In this document: positions 61,974 to 64,000 of the stretch, in pieces | Numbering within the stretch: position 1 is the first letter of the stretch | Layout: each line of letters begins with the position of its first letter | From: Leishmania mexicana MHOM/GT/2001/U1103 | Taxonomy: Eukaryota > Euglenozoa > Kinetoplastea > Trypanosomatida > Trypanosomatidae | Direction: 5' to 3' | DNA: 64,000 nucleotides | NCBI RefSeq assembly: GCF_000234665.1 | Contig: NC_018321.1 | Coordinates: 596,594 to 660,593 of the forward strand | Made by a program: the position numbers and the translations under genes | Notes under the pieces: generated by a model | What the model saw: only the letters and a program-made list of their open reading frames with translations | What the model was told of the DNA's origin: nothing | Database searches by the model: none

Positions 61974-63226
61974 AGACGCCGGAGCACAGCAGCGTTCGTG
62001 CAACAAGGACGTCCGGTTGCAACAGCAGCGGACGCTCTCGATCTCTGTCGCGGTCGATTCGTGCGTTTCTTCACGCCGTTCAGACACAGGAAGTTGCTCG
62101 GCAGTGCATCACAGTGGAACATGCGCACACCGCGGCCCGCCGTATCCCTTGACCTCTTTCCTCGAATCTGAATGTGCGAGGAGCAAAATGCTTTATTTGT
62201 CTCTGCCTCCCTGCCGCGCCCCTCTCATGTGCCCGTCGGCTCCCTTGCCAAGCACGTCGCGGTCTTGTGGGCATGACTACAACCGATTTCAAGGCAGGCT
62301 TCTCTTTGTCCTCCTCGCGCTGGGGCCGATCGAGGTTTCCTTTGCGTTATGGTAAATTGTTTCCCTCCCTGTTATTACTGTCCCTTGTCTTGGGTGAATT
62401 GCCTCGCATCTCCTCTGCCGCTCCGATTTCTTCTCAATGCGTCCCACGGGCGGTCGCTCGTCTCTGCAAGGACGACGTCACGCCGTTCCTCGCTCACCTC
62501 TTTTCCCGTATGCGTAAAAGCTGATGATCTCGTCGCAGCAGTGAGTCCGGCGCTGGTACATGCATGTTGAGCAGAGACGAACACAAAACACATGACGACC
62601 GGAAAAAGGACTGAGGAATCCTCATGTAATATGTGGTCAGGCCGCGCATGAAGCGCAGCCAACGCGATTTGCTCATCGGCTCTCTGGCGCCGCGGCGCCG
62701 CAACACAGCGTCTCTTCTCGCTCTCAAAGGCCTCTGTGAAAAATGTATGACTGCTGCACATCTTCGCCAGGTTATGATGAGCCAGTACTCAATTCTTACA
62801 ACCGCCAGCATACACGAAGTGCGACCAGGAACGGCGACGGCTATCGCCAGCAGGAAGACAGGACCAGTAGTTTCCATTCACGGCAATCCCAGCATTACAC
62901 CCATCCTCGTTTCGTATACCTTGCCGCTCTCCCGACGCTCTGTCTGTCTCTCTCTGCCTGACGGTTTTCTGTCCATTAAACCGAAGCAGTACCAACCTTC
63001 TCTCTCGTGCGTATCTCCCATCTCCGTCAGTTCCCCGTGGACCTTGTTGATTAGACAGGTGCGCGCCTGCGCTTGTCCTACGTTCTCTTGCTCGCTTTTT
63101 CTAACTGAGAGAAGCACCGCCGTCTACCCGATAGCGCATCCCTTCATTCATCGAGCCGTCATCACGCCATTATCGCTCCTCCCACTCATTTGTGTCTCTC
63201 GCCTTCTTCTCGCCTTCCGTCGCCGC

Positions 63227-64000
63227 ATGCCGTGCGCACCTGGGCCTACGAAGGCCGTCCTCCTGGTGAACTTGGGCACCACGACTGCACCAACCGCACC
63301 AGCGATCCGCAGATTCCTGCGCGAGTTCCTTTCCGATCGCCGCGTTATTGACGTGCCGCGCTTTCTGTGGTACTCAATTCTCTATGGCTTCATCCTGCCC
63401 TTTCGCCCACGCCGCATCACTCCGCTGTACAAGGCCATTTGGATCAAGAGCGACTCTGGTGTGATCATTAATGGTAAGACCGAGGGGTCACCGTTGACAC
63501 TGTACTCGGAAAGTCTTGCAACGAAGGTGCAGGCGTCAGTGGACAAGACCTCAAGCGGTTCCGTTGTGGCGCGTCACGCAATGCGGTATGGGATCAAGAA
63601 CATCCCATCGACTCTCAAGGCGCTACACGACGAATTCCCGACGATCCGCGAGTTGATCGTTCTGCCGTTGTTTCCGCAGTACACCTCCACGACATCCGCA
63701 AGCATTTATGACGAGGTGTTTAAGTTCTACATGGATACAAAGCGCCGCTCCATTCCCAGCCTGCGAACCGTTCGCGACTATGCTGAGCACACCGTCTACA
63801 TCGAAGCTCTCGCATCGAGTCTCTTGAGCAGCATCAAGGCACACGCCACCGCGAAGGCCGGCGCCGCCAAGGACTGGAAGTCGGCCCTCGCCGACCAGCT
63901 CCCGGGGATTGGTATCATCATCACGTACCATAGTATCCCTGTCCGCTACGTCGAAGAACAGGATGACTACCCGCATCGATGCGAGGCCACCACGGCCGCT
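63227..64000 (+). CDS. FeCH: Ferrochelatase, 5' part (runs off the window)
   Basis: Ferrochelatase inserts Fe2+ into protoporphyrin IX, the last step of heme synthesis. The frame opens at 63227 (MPCAPGPTKAVLLVNLGTTT) and stays open to the window edge, giving 258 codons of an expected 330-400. Family features are VNLGT, REFLSDRRVIDVPRFLW, LIVLPLFPQYTSTTSASIYD, TVRDYAEHTVYIEALA and the catalytic histidine motif TYHSIPVRYVEEQDDYPHRC (His235). The wording is that of gamma-proteobacterial enzymes, in line with published work that trypanosomatids acquired the last heme-synthesis genes from such bacteria. There is a short insert before GSPL (residues about 77-85), and Ser replaces the Gly that usually follows the catalytic His. 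The conserved Glu of the active site would lie beyond the window. Confidence 0.93.
   Translation, partial: MPCAPGPTKAVLLVNLGTTTAPTAPAIRRFLREFLSDRRVIDVPRFLWYSILYGFILPFRPRRITPLYKAIWIKSDSGVIINGKTEGSPLTLYSESLATKVQASVDKTSSGSVVARHAMRYGIKNIPSTLKALHDEFPTIRELIVLPLFPQYTSTTSASIYDEVFKFYMDTKRRSIPSLRTVRDYAEHTVYIEALASSLLSSIKAHATAKAGAAKDWKSALADQLPGIGIIITYHSIPVRYVEEQDDYPHRCEATTAA

Larger units (their letters stand above)
60002..63226. other. Long spacer (3.2 kb) with decayed coding-like sequence and a poly-C run
   Basis: 3' UTR-like pyrimidine sequence runs to about 60530. A broken coding-like patch at 60640-61260 is listed separately. A run of 18 C lies at 61956-61973. The rest is spacer and leader for ferrochelatase, with no domain found in any frame. 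Confidence 0.55.

Overview
The window is nuclear DNA of a trypanosomatid, most probably a Leishmania species. All nineteen genes recognised lie on the + strand and none appears to contain an intron. They are separated by long pyrimidine-rich spacers of 0.7 to 4 kb carrying (CA)n, (TA)n and poly-C runs. Most genes are preceded by a polypyrimidine tract and an AG at the distance expected for spliced-leader trans-splicing. This is the layout of one stretch of a polycistronic transcription unit. The gene content (eIF3b, an arabinonolactone-oxidase-type enzyme, otubain, ZPR1, an FLVCR-type heme transporter, a four-domain cation channel, ferrochelatase) matches what I remember of Leishmania chromosome 17, but I could not check this.

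Layout. 1-1274: 3' part of eIF3b. 2753-3709: single-pass, probably mitochondrial, unknown protein. 5039-8143: METTL25-type methyltransferase with a zinc-finger-like insert. 11559-13319: protein with a PBZ-like zinc finger and a ubiquitin-like end. 16376-17101: unknown protein with a membrane hairpin. 18093-19016: NMN adenylyltransferase. 19695-20354: N-terminally anchored cytochrome b5 domain. 22171-23679: aldonolactone oxidase of the ascorbate pathway. 26723-29323: SDA1 ribosome biogenesis factor. 30107-30496: small unknown protein. 31477-33594: multi-IQ protein. 34667-35533: inositol-monophosphatase-like protein lacking key metal ligands. 36746-37558: otubain. 41627-43120: ZPR1. 46682-47455: coiled-coil protein. 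48171-48890: unknown protein. 50109-51560: FLVCR-like heme transporter. 53141-57823: four-domain voltage-gated-type cation channel. 58541-60001: TBC Rab-GAP. 63227-64000: 5' part of a bacterial-type ferrochelatase.

Four near-identical copies of one dispersed repeat, probably a SIDER2-type retroposon, lie in sense orientation downstream of four genes; one has an internal deletion and one is truncated at its 3' end. Three spacers (about 39.3-40.35, 45.2-45.9 and 60.6-61.3 kb) hold coding-like coiled-coil sequence broken by stops and frame changes, so they look like decayed genes. No tRNA, rRNA, CRISPR array or complete autonomous mobile element was seen.

Functionally most genes are unrelated, as is usual in polycistronic units. 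One theme is heme: a heme transporter and the last enzyme of heme synthesis lie about 12 kb apart, and a heme-binding cytochrome b5 domain is further upstream. The points most worth a second look are the apparent pseudo-enzyme of the inositol monophosphatase family, the D/D/N/D pore signature of the channel, the PBZ-like plus ubiquitin-like protein, and the sequence homogeneity of the repeat family.
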